From positions 6,186,001 through 6,250,000 of the forward strand of contig CM067537.1 of assembly GCA_034509925.1 (NCBI GenBank): DNA of 64,000 bases. Reading direction: 5' to 3'. Shown here one piece after another: positions 15,901 through 26,657 of this stretch. Numbering within the stretch: the stretch's first letter is position 1; each line of letters opens with the position of its first letter. Origin of the DNA: Hirudinaria manillensis. Lineage: Eukaryota > Annelida > Clitellata > Hirudinida > Hirudinidae. The position numbers and the translations under genes are program-made. The notes under the pieces were generated by a model, which saw only the letters and a list, made by a program, of their open reading frames with translations, was not told where the DNA came from and did no database searches.

Positions 15901-18900
15901 GAGACATGTCCTTACGTGATAACCTGTTGTCGTTGTTGTTGTTGTTGTTGTTTTTGTTGTCATTATTGTTTTTGAACATGTTCAGTTCACTTAATTTTAC
16001 AAAAAAAATTAGAAGATAAAAATACTTTTGTGAAGCATCTGGTGCCAGTAATTGCTCCTTCGACTGAATTTCTATTTTCGAGTCTCTGCGCAGCACGTTT
16101 ATTTTTTCTCTCCACCGAGCGCATTTTATGCCGCATTTTCCACGTGTTTAACGTAGTCGATTGGAAAACTAATTACTTATTCATGAAACGAAAAAGAATA
16201 TTCACAAAGACTCGACGTCGCAAGTCGTGATTCCCGGATTTGAATGCCCGCGTCGTCGTGGTTGCAGTGCTCGAGAGAACCGAGCTTTGAAAACCCTACA
16301 ATCAAATTCTTGAGAAGTGATACCTGTTTAGCTTAACAGAATAATATTTACCTTGGCAGAGGGACAGGAAGTAAATGGTGGTTTAACTGGTATGATGTTT
16401 CTATGAAGCCTTTTGTATTGTGTTTGGGTTGAAGCAGTTTTGAGAATTGTGTAATAAATTCTTTGGAAAAAGGATGACTTTTTTTTTTTTAATGTTTTCA
16501 TTATTGCTCTCTGACTTGACAGAAAATCTCTGATTTGGTAATTTAATTAAATCTTAATTAAACTGTCCACTGGTTTCATGATATAAAAAGGGTGAAGTTT
16601 AGTTTCATTAATTGGTGTTTGTTCGGCTTTGTATTAGCTTTGTTTGGCTTTGTATTAGCTTTGTTTGGCTTTGTATTAGCTTTGTTTATGTTTAAAACAT
16701 TGTCTCGTTTCCCGTGTGTGTCGGTCAGAAGTTCTAAGTTTGTGTTTGCAACTCGTTCGTCTTCGGAGTTCGTCTTCGTCGTTTGTTGCCCAACAGCAAC
16801 AACATTTCATTGACATCATGGCAGATGTCAAAGTGACAGAGATTTTATTTTGTCTTTCTTTATGATGATTATTTTGTCTTTCTTTATGATGATTTACTAA
16901 TTTTAAATTTTGAATTGATGAGATCTTTTAACATGTTTTTTGCAGACTTGTTAAAGTTCATGACAGGTGGCTGAAATGTTGTTTATTAACATTAACTAAG
17001 TTAAATAAAATTAGAAATATAAGTTTTTTGTGCTTGGAAATGATTTTTATTTGTTTTCTTTTGTTGAAATTATTTCTGATCCCCGCAGTTTCATGGGCAT
17101 CGGAGTGACGTCCCTGCACAAAATGGAGAATAGATTACCAGGTTTAGAATGTGGCCAAGTTGCCAGCATTACCTTATTTTCTTTAAAATAATAATAATAA
17201 CAATAATAATAATAATAATAATAATAATAATTTTAGTGTTTTAACCCTGCTTCATGCACCAACCTCTGATTGACCTCCTTCGATTAAAAAAAAAAATTCA
17301 CTTCCAGGCTGGGACAAGAACTCGTACGGTTACCATGGCGACGACGGCAACTCCTTCTGCTCCTCTGGCAACGGGCAGCCCTACGGACCCACCTTCACAA
17401 CCGGGGACGTCATCGGCTGCTGCATGAACTTCTTGGACAACACCTGCTTCTACACTAAAAACGGAGTTAATCTAGGTGAAGCCCAGTACATAAATTATAT
17501 TATAGTCAATATATTATGGCCATTGTATTATAGTTAATATATTATTTCCAATGTATTATGGTCAATGTATTATAGCCTATATAATGTGGCCAACTCATCA
17601 GTAATTTTCCTTCTGCATGATGCAACCTTTTGGTGCTCTGCTTTTTTTTTCTATGCTGTTCTTAGAAACGAGTGGATTGGTTTCAATCGATTGAAAATGT
17701 CAATTTAAGATTGAAGCACCTTAATTGTTTTTTAATGAACGTGACTTTCAAAATACGACTCACCTGACCCGATCGTGATCCTAATGCATCTCCGAGTAAA
17801 CCTTGTGTCATTTCTTTTGCAGGCATTGCTTTCAGGGATCTTCCTGTGAGTTTTTAATTAATTAACTTAATAAATTGATTTTAATTGATCAATTATAAGC
17901 TTATTTAATTAATTAAATTTAATCAAATCTTGAATTTTAAACAAAATTAATTTGATCCTGACCTTAATGTGCATCTGTCCTACACCCAAGACCTGCAGGC
18001 TCTTTCCAATTTGATAATGATAACATAAACATTAACATAAACAAACAAATTAATTACTTAATTAAGATATTGTTGTTATGGTAGCATAATTTATTGCTGG
18101 AAATTATGCAGAGGAAGTGATGTTGTCGTTTGTTTTTTGCTTGTTGCTTGAGCTTCCTTCTTAGATCTTGGGGTTTCGGGAGAGCTGCGCAATAACATTT
18201 GTAGTTGTTGTTTTTGTTTTAGATCTTATTAGTAGAAATAATAATAATAATAATAACAATAATGTTCATAATAATATTCATAATACATGTTTGTTGTTAT
18301 TACATGCTGGAGTAATTGTTCTGAGTGAACCTGATTGGTATTTTATTAATTTAAGTGATGATCTGTAACTGAGAAAACTTGAGATGCTAATGTATAATCA
18401 ATGAATATGGATGTGCATATACTTATAATATACTTATAATAATGTTTAGTGGAGGTTAATAATAGGTGTTATTACAATGTTTCATGTTATTACATTGATT
18501 TATAATGTGTTATTATTAAATATTTTATTTTGTTATTTTAATTTCATTATATTATTATTATTATTATTATTATTTTATTTTTATTTTTTATTATTTTTTT
18601 AAATATTTTTATTAAGCTGCTTTAAATGATTTCAAATTTCCTTTTCAAACTGTGAATGAACCAACTTGACCTAATTGACTCACAAACGCAAACACATAAT
18701 GAAGGTAGCCTAGTTTCTGTTGTTCAACTGATGTTAAATGTTGAACCAATTAATGTTTTGCACTCCCTGTTCACTGTTCATTGTTTTAAACTGACAAAGA
18801 CCTGTTCTGTAGTTGAGTGGTCTTGAGTGGTCGGTAGGAGACAAAGCAAATGTTTTGTGGCAGACGACAATGACTTTTAGCGGGAAACGCATCATCCAGG

Positions 18901-20233
18901 CCTCTGCTTTCCTAACCCTGGACTCTGACTAATTTAGGTCTGCAATTTTTGCACTCTTTGATGGTCTGCGCAGTCACCAGTACAAAGAGTGTCTGAGACA
19001 ATGTTACGTTTACGACTTATATTTATTATAACTTACTATTATTACAATCATATAAGCACCATAAAGCTTAGATCAGCTCTGCTTCGTGACCAATTCTTAT
19101 GCTGTCATCAGACTTCAACTTAGGCCGCTCCCCGAGCTTTTTATCTTGAAATCACCTGACGTTGTTTGGGCAGTTATTTCTAAGCCAAACAAGGTCTGTC
19201 TGTGACGTTGGCTTTCGAAGGTTCGAAGGTGAGAAAGGTGAGAAAGCACAGCAATGGCGAATTGAAACGCATTTGTTTTTGTTGTTATTATTATTATTAT
19301 TACAATTATTATTATTATTCAACAATTCGAAAATATCCACAAATCAGTTCACTGCCATGTTTTTGTTTTTGTGAGCAACCTTCAGAAGGTGTGGATTCCT
19401 GCTCATTTGCAGCCTTTACCTATTCCACGAGGTTATTCCATGCAAAAGTTTGGTGCGCGTGAGTTACATCAACGTAAACAACAACTACAACAACAATAAC
19501 AACAACAATAACAGCTACAACAACAACAATAACAGCTACGCAGATGTGAACCTACGCATTGGTTGTGAGGGAATAAAAAAAACGTTCACTTTAAATGTTT
19601 TTCTTGTTTCAAATTTGCGTGTTAGGAGGATGGATGAGTGGGTGGATGGATGGATGGATGGATGGATGGATGGATGGATGGATGGATGGATGGATGGATG
19701 GATGGATGAGTGGGTGGATGGATGGATGGATGGATGGATGGATGGATGGATGGATGAGTGGGTGGATGGATGGATGGATGGATGGATGGATGGATGGATG
19801 AATGAATGAATGTTTTCATTATAAGGCCTGCTTTCTTTGTCTTTGTTTTGGTGTTTTCTGTTTTCAGTGATTCTTAATTACTTGTTTGTGTTGTGTTTCG
19901 TGTGAATGCCACGTGCAACATGAGTTCATATAAAAATTCTTTCATTTTCCTGCTCTGCAAACCTGGATAACGTTGAATAAAGAATATCTGTTTATGAATA
20001 TGTAATGAGTCACTTTTATTATTTTGGTGACCACCGCTTGCCATGCATTTATGCAAATGAGATGATACAAAGGTGTGAGGCAGAATTGCTTCAGGACTTT
20101 GAACTTCGTGTTTAAATTAATTATGTTTCTAACCCTCTAATGGTGTTCTTTTTGGCTTGTATTTCATTTGCTTGTGTTTTACAGAAACAGTTTGTTATTA
20201 TTATTATTATTATTATTAACATTATTACTATTG

Positions 20234-20292
<59 letters not shown>

Positions 20293-20438
20293 GAACTTGT
20301 ACAAGCATTTAATAAGAATTTTCTTTAAAAGATGATAAAGAGACCTCTTTTGAATAATGAATGTGAAAGAATGTTTTGAAAATTGATGGGCATTAATATC
20401 TTATTTTTTATATTTTATTAAGTGGTCATTCATTATGG

Positions 20439-20513
<75 letters not shown>

Positions 20514-21252
20514 GCTATTTATATTTAATATTATGAACACCAAAGTCTGGCAAATCAAACTATGTATTTATTCTATTTTTCATATTTATCCTATTCTATT
20601 TCCGATTAATAATTAATTGTTTTAATAAAACTACTTAGTTTTGTTGACTTGACATTTTGATAATGATATATCACGGTGCTCATTGCAGACGACACTTTAC
20701 CCAACGGTGGGTCTGCAGACGCCAGGTGAAATCGTGGAAGCCAATTTCGGCCAATCACAATTCGTTTTCGACTTTGATGATTATTTAAAAGTTAGTATTT
20801 TTTTTTCTTTTCTTTTCTTTTCTTCCTCTTATTCATTACTTTAACTTTTCAAAAGTCATTAATGTGTTTTTTTTTAAAGTTGTTAAGTTGTCGTTGGTTA
20901 ATTTTTAAATTGTTAATTTGCTAATAAAAATATTAAATCTTTAATAAAAGAAGTTTATTTTTATATTTATGAATTTTTATTTATTTTTATTTAATTGTTA
21001 TTTTTATTTTCTCAGTGAATGAGAAAATGATGGAATTGAGTGATTTTTATGATTATATCACTTTCACAAATTTATTATTTCAATCATCATCATCATTATC
21101 ATCGTCGTCGTCATCATCGTCATTAGAGCAAACACAAAGCATTAACAATACACCATTTTGTTGGTTGCATCATCATGTTGGGCCTTTACATTCAATATTT
21201 GAATGCCTTATAAATGTTTATTTATAAATAAGATTTAATCACGAATAGCATC

Positions 21253-21283
<31 letters not shown>

Positions 21284-22546
21284 CTTTTTTATGTTTCATA
21301 ACAATGATATTCATGATGTTTGTCTAATAGCATACAATACAATATATATATAGCATACAATACAATACAATAACATACAATACAATACAATAGCATACAA
21401 TGCAATACAATACAACATGTTTTCTTCAAGGAGTGGCACCAAAAAATGAAGCATCGAATAGAAAACTTTGTTGGAACCACAAAAGTCAACATTTCCTCAG
21501 AGTTGCCAAGGTCTCTTGTCTAGGATATTAAAATGTTTTAATTATTATCACAACATAATAATAATAATAATATTAATAATAATAATAGCAAGGATATTAA
21601 TATTAAAATAATTGTTAATCATAACAATAATGGTAATAATAAGGATATTAATATTAAAATAATTATTAATCTTATTATTAATGATATAATAAAATATCAT
21701 CAGGTTGGTCCTTTCATATCTCGCTCGTCAGGGCTATCCTTCCACGGCTCAGGCTTTTGCGAAACTGTCAGACATGAAGTTGGAAGAGGAGTTGGCGGCC
21801 ATAAAACACAGACAAAGTTTGCCGGATTTTAACTTTCACAATATTTTAATAAATAAATAATTAATAATAACAATAATCTTGCCCTGGAGGTGGTTGATCC
21901 CATGAGATTCTAGTAATTGTGATGATATCCTAGCAATGACATAGTAACTTTTAAAATATTGTAATAAATAAATAATAATAATAATAATCTTGCCTTGGAG
22001 GTGGTTGATCTGACTAGATCGTAGTAATGGATACAGTATCCTAGCAACGAGGTGGCAACCAGGTTTGACGTCATCAAGTCTCGTCAAACGTCTGCTCTCC
22101 CTTTTGCAGACATCCAGCACTTGGTACTCAGTGGCAGGATCAGCGAAGCCATCGTGGTCACTCAGAAACAGTACCCGGGTCTCCTCGGCAGGCAACTCGA
22201 CTTGTTATTTCAGCTCAAATGTCGTCAGTTCATAGAAATGGTGAACGGCGTCGACGATGACTCTGCCTCCTCTTCTTCTTCCTCCTCCTCCTCTTCCTCT
22301 TCTTCCTCCTCCTCGTCCAACGGCAACGACTCCTTCCGGTCCGCACGCGTAGCGTCCACAAAAACGACGCACGACGACAAGGTGGGTTTTTAAAGGTTAA
22401 GTCGACCGATCGGATTTTTTTTATTAAAAATTAAAAATGTAAAAAATTAAAAAGCATTTTTTAGACTGTTTTTAGGTTGTTTTTCTTTAGAAATGGTTAT
22501 TTTTTTTGTTGTTAATTATTTCTTTTTTTCTGAATTCAAATCATAA

Positions 22547-22577
<31 letters not shown>

Positions 22578-24890
22578 ATATAAATGGTCTTTCTAACAAC
22601 TTGTTATAAAACATGTAACAACCAACATAACAACTCAGTCATAAAACTTTAAAATACCAAACGTAAAAATGTCACTTAACTCCCAACTTAAACATCAGTC
22701 ACCACTCAGAATCGTGAAGACATTTTTCAAACATTTAATTTTGCACTCGTCACAGAATTTAAAACAACAAAAAAAAACCCTCGCATTTAATAAATCGGTC
22801 GATAATTCGTTAGGACTCAAATCCTTGTCGTCTCCAGCCGCCTTTGCCCGCCAGCAACGGAATCTCGAGGCCCGAGGGCGGTTTCGCTTCTCCCGCGAAT
22901 TTCAGAACGTCCGCCACGAACGGACACGGCATCGCCGACGACGACGAGGAGGAAGAGGAAGACGCCGAGATGGACACTTCGGAGGTCAACGAGGACGCCG
23001 GCCTTTCCAACGGGGATTCCGTTCGCTCGCACGACCGCGGTTCGGGAAACCCGGCTCCTTCCGAAGCGCGACGATCCCCCGACGCAGAAAACGACGACGC
23101 GCACTGCAACGGTTCGGAGGAAGTCGTCTCGGATTATAATTAATTAATTTCAGGATATTCTATTTAATTTTTATTTAATTAATTAATAATTTACTTTTAT
23201 TGTGGAGTTTCGAAATGCCTAAAGTTATCGTAAGGCTGAGAGCAGACGGGATCCTCGTTTCAACTCGTATCTCGTTCCCTTTTCAAGTTTCGCCAAAGTC
23301 CGACCAGAGGAGCAGCAAGACGATGAGCATAGAAAAGATTCTCAGGTTTGGTAGGGACCTTCATCTCATGGGGGAGCAGCTGAAGAAGGAAAAAGGGAGG
23401 AACGAAGAAAATGAAAAAGCTCTCAAGGTGGGCTGCCTTTCGTCTGCCTCCGTCTTGGGAATCATATTTTCGACTCACTTTGATTTAAAAAATGCTGTCT
23501 GCTCCTCTTAGTGATATTCGAACTTGTTTTAACTTATCTAATTAATAGAGATTTTGATCTTTTAATTAACAATTTACAATTAGTTAACTCAAAACGAATT
23601 AATCGTTGGCTCGAAAGTTAGGAATGCAAGTCTCTGATTTAAATGCTACGTTGTTGTTGATCGTATTGTAAACAGGATGCCTTCAGTCTCCTTGCTTATG
23701 CAGACCCTTGGAACAGTCCTGTCGGTTACCAACTCGATCCTGTTCAAAGGGAAGCCATATCAAAGGCACTCAATAGAGCCATACTAGGTATTGCTATTGT
23801 GTTTATATGTTAATTATTTAATTAATCATTAGTTAATGTAATTAATTAGGACTTAATTAATTTATTAATAGCTGATATAATATAATTAATTAACTATTAG
23901 TTAATGTTTGCGAGGTCATTCGGTACTCGACTGCTCGATTGTATCTTTTAAAATCTCAAATTAAGCTTCCAAAATCCTCTTTCTAAGTCTTACATACATC
24001 TATGTATTTTTTTTGTGTTTACATACTTGAATATTAAATGTAATTGGTTTATTTATTTATTTATTTAAAATTGTGTTTATCCTTTAAGTGCAGAGCACTG
24101 TTTATTGACCTTTCTCTGGCCTTGTTTTGTTTTGTTACTATATTTAGACCTCTGCTGCTTGTTGAGAATTTTTAAGCGATACTCCGATGACGACATTTGA
24201 TTCTTGTTTTTTTTTTTATTTGTTGAAAAAACAATTTTTAAATTAAGGTCTGAAAATTTTTAAATTAATTTGTTTAATCAATTTGAATTAAAGTGATAAA
24301 TTATTTTTAAAAAGGCATAATATAATAAATATTATTATAATATATAAATTCAGTTTAAGTGAATTTAATTTTTGCCACATTTTTGTTGTTGTATCTTGTT
24401 TTGACATAAGCAACATCCTTCATCAAGATGGTTGTTGCTGCTGTTGTTGTTTTAAACAATGCACGTTCAATGCACTTGTGCTACCATTTCTTGTATTGAT
24501 TTGTTTGTACCACCATCTTTTGTATTCCTTTGTTTGTGCATGGAGTTACTGAATTGAATGCGAGGGCCAAGCATTTGCCCGACCAATTGGTCGAGCCATC
24601 AGAGGGCATGCTTCTCTTTGCAGACTTAAAAAACAATGTCATGACCGTCTGTCGTTAAAATTTAATCAATTTAATAGCTTTAAAATCATTTATTTCCAAA
24701 CGAAACTTGCATGCGATTAATGAATTGATGTTCGTTTGTTTTTTTCTTTATTTTTCCAGAGGAAATCGGTCTATCGAAACAGTCCCCTCTCGAAGTAGCC
24801 ATATCTCAGGCCTCACTCTGCCTCAGTTACATGTCCAGGGTTGGCATAGGCAGCTGTGCCTTCACGAATCTTTCTACTTTGCTTTCATAG
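12933..24890 (+). CDS. RANBP9: RANBP9/RANBP10 (RanBPM), scaffold of the CTLH E3 ligase
   Basis: Thirteen exons: 12933..13191, 13738..13849, 17089..17141, 17308..17475, 17823..17845 (23 nt), 20689..20790, 21431..21510, 21704..21816, 22110..22381, 22838..23111, 23288..23427, 23676..23787, 24760..24890. Phases match throughout, giving about 612 residues. Order: SPRY domain ([71 protein letters not shown]), LisH ([19 protein letters not shown]), CTLH ([17 protein letters not shown]), and a C-terminal CRA region ([17 protein letters not shown] to [13 protein letters not shown]). It is a nuclear and cytoplasmic adaptor in the GID/CTLH ubiquitin ligase. A poly-Ser tract follows the CTLH motif. The exon 10/11 junction is uncertain: 23122 joined to 23299 also keeps frame. 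Confidence 0.96.
15176..15300. repeat. Degenerate tandem repeat, unit taccattataatatttcat plus (TA)n
   Basis: About five units of roughly 25-30 bp in RANBP9 intron 2, differing in the length of the TA run. Confidence 0.8.
15283..15514. repeat. Exact 116-bp tandem duplication
   Basis: 15283..15398 is repeated immediately at 15399..15514 with no difference seen. It starts inside the preceding taccattataat array. Confidence 0.9.
17192..17231. repeat. (AAT)n microsatellite
   Basis: AAT units with one AAC, in RANBP9 intron 3. Confidence 0.8.
19626..19813. repeat. (GGAT)n minisatellite with interspersed GAGTGGGT variants
   Basis: Long GGAT array in RANBP9 intron 5, broken three times by the same GAGTGGGT variant, then GAAT units. 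All frames are open only because of the repeat. Confidence 0.95.
20195..20292. repeat. (TTA)n microsatellite
   Basis: TTA units with a short ACATTATTACTATTGTTG interruption, in RANBP9 intron 5. Confidence 0.9.
20443..20513. repeat. (AAT)n microsatellite
   Basis: About 23 uninterrupted AAT units, 180 bases before RANBP9 exon 6. Confidence 0.95.
21257..21415. repeat. (TA)n run and CATACAATACAATA repeats
   Basis: A (TA)n tract at about 21257-21282, then irregular ACAAT/GCATACAAT units up to about 21415, ending just before RANBP9 exon 7. Confidence 0.8.
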
Positions 24891-25424
24891 TTGGACGCTG
24901 ACGGCGACGACGACGACGATGGTGTTTGATGATGATGACGATGGTGGTGCATCTCGAATTTCTGTCCTCAGTACATCTGACAACATTCATCACGACTTGA
25001 CGTTGTGACGAAATGCGCGTGGGTCGTCGTAGCTAGGGAATTGTTTTGGGTGAAGGTGGGTGGATATGGGGTGGCTGAGCGGGTCGGATGCGAGAGACGG
25101 GGACGATTTAGGATTCGGTTTCAAAATCGAGAAAAAAAAAATATGGGGAAGGAGTCTGCGTAGCACTTTTATTTTTGTTCGAAATTCAACTTTAGGGCGA
25201 TTACTGGCATGACTGACGCGTCGAACATGAATAGGTCTACCTTCTGAGAATTTGGGAGTCGGGGTTTGTAATTTTTACTTTGCTATGAAAAGGTGAATCG
25301 CACGTAAAATGTTTGTTTTCTCGCTTGTTTGAACCGTAGGTCGGGGTCAATTATAAAAGGTTAGTTGATGAGGTCGTGGCGTGAGTTCTATTCGAAAGTG
25401 GTGATTGAAAACGTTATACAGAAC
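24891..25424. other. RANBP9 3' UTR and intergenic stretch
   Basis: GC-richer than typical spacer, with a (GAC/GAT)n run right after the stop codon. No reading frame with family features and no clear AATAAA was seen. Confidence 0.5.
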
Positions 25425-25430
25425 TTTATT
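25425..25430 (-). terminator. Polyadenylation signal of the prepropeptide gene
   Basis: AATAAA on the minus strand, 93 bases beyond the stop codon at 25523. Confidence 0.55.
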
Positions 25431-25522
25431 GGATAGCAACGAAACATTTTACATAAATGCAAGAAGGGATATGTTCTTCCGCCAGTATTACGTCGATGGT
25501 TAACGACGAAAGGGTTCAAAGG

Positions 25523-25912
25523 TCAAAATATCTCGAGGTTGGTGTAGTCTGCGCAGTTGCCGATGAAGCAGAGAGCATCGCCGATGCAACAGAATTGGGT
25601 GAAGTCGTATTCCTTGAGTCTCTTTGCCCTGACGTCGTTGGACATTCTGCGCTTCTGAGAAGGAGCGTGGAAGAGTTTCACCTGGAGTCCGAACTTCTGG
25701 AGGATCCCGTTAATTCTACTGAGACGAAGCGTTCCCTCTGGCGATTGGCTGTTGGTTTCGTTGTTGTTGTTGACTTCTGAATTCGACGGACTGAAGTATT
25801 GGAGTGGAAGATCTTGCAGGAAGTCCAAGTGTCTTGAAGCCAAACTGTCGGAATTGGACAGTTGGAAAATCATCAGAAGGACGAGCAGGCGGATGATGTC
25901 CTTTGGCGCCAT
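25523..25912 (-). CDS. Secreted cysteine-containing prepropeptide (neuropeptide or hormone-like)
   Basis: A 129-residue frame beginning MAPKDIIRLLVLLMIFQLS, a typical signal peptide of about 22 residues. A spacer with an Asn run follows, then basic sites KRR at about 88-90 and KR at about 99. The predicted last peptide is 31 residues and holds all four cysteines in the order CC-x5-C-x4-C. This is the architecture of a peptide precursor cleaved by prohormone convertases. Insulin-family A chains have CC-x3-C-x8-C and need a B chain, which is absent, so I do not assign that family. A splice acceptor (ttattttag) lies just 5' of the ATG, so a noncoding first exon is likely. Identity unknown. Confidence 0.65.
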   Translation of the reverse strand: MAPKDIIRLLVLLMIFQLSNSDSLASRHLDFLQDLPLQYFSPSNSEVNNNNETNSQSPEGTLRLSRINGILQKFGLQVKLFHAPSQKRRMSNDVRAKRLKEYDFTQFCCIGDALCFIGNCADYTNLEIF

Positions 25913-25930
25913 GACTTCGGAGTTTCTAAA

Positions 25931-26657
25931 ATAATTCGAAAATAATTGAGTTACAGGTTAAGAGTTATAAAATTGTGAAAGCTGTCGTAAGGTAGAATTC
26001 CATTGCCGCCAGATGTCAAGCAGCGTTTTAGCTAGAAGTAAATCTATATAAAATGTCTTGTATACGAATGGCTTGAGATTAATTTCAGGCAATTTTCTTA
26101 ATTAGCACACTTTGCACCGATAACTTACGGAAATGAATCGATTGCATAGTAGGTTTAAAAGGTGTTTTGGAAGTGTTTTTCACATTAAATGAAATTAGAT
26201 TTTCCATAAATCAAAGAATGTCATTAGTTAATTATTTGGTTAACCGACAAAAAAATCCTAATATACTAACTAAACAATAATGGCATTATTTTTCAAATGC
26301 AACAATTACACTATTATCTGACATTATGGACCTACCTCGGCATAAATTTTAAGAGTTCCACGATAGAAAGCTTACTCTTTATAGAAGAGTTGAATCTCTG
26401 ATCATCTCCAGTCCTCATTAACTGTCCATTTGTCACGAGAGGAGCTTTGTAACAGGATTTTTCTAATCATTTAACGGCACGAAAATCTGATAGATACTTT
26501 TTAAATTGAAATCGTATTTTGATCTTTATATTTTTTTAAATATTGCTTGAATTAATTAGTCAACAATTAGTTAATTAATAACGAAGCTGATTTAAATTAG
26601 CCGTGACCAGGTGCATCGCAGGTGCGGCTCTGTTTTTGTTTTCAAAACTTTAAAATT
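25931..26657. other. Intergenic stretch between divergent genes
   Basis: No gene seen. It must hold the 5' exon and promoter of the minus-strand prepropeptide gene and the promoter of the STELLO-like gene. Confidence 0.4.

Noticed and set aside
19450..19819. Open frames with long Asn or Trp-Met-Asp-Gly runs on both strands
   Set aside because: They are the AAC and GGAT repeats read as protein, inside a RANBP9 intron.
22669..23139. Arg-rich 156-codon plus frame
   Set aside because: It is a shifted frame over RANBP9 exon 10. The true frame continues from the upstream exon.
25523..25912. Insulin/relaxin-family assignment for the small secreted protein
   Set aside because: Cys spacing does not fit the A chain and no B-chain cysteines are present.
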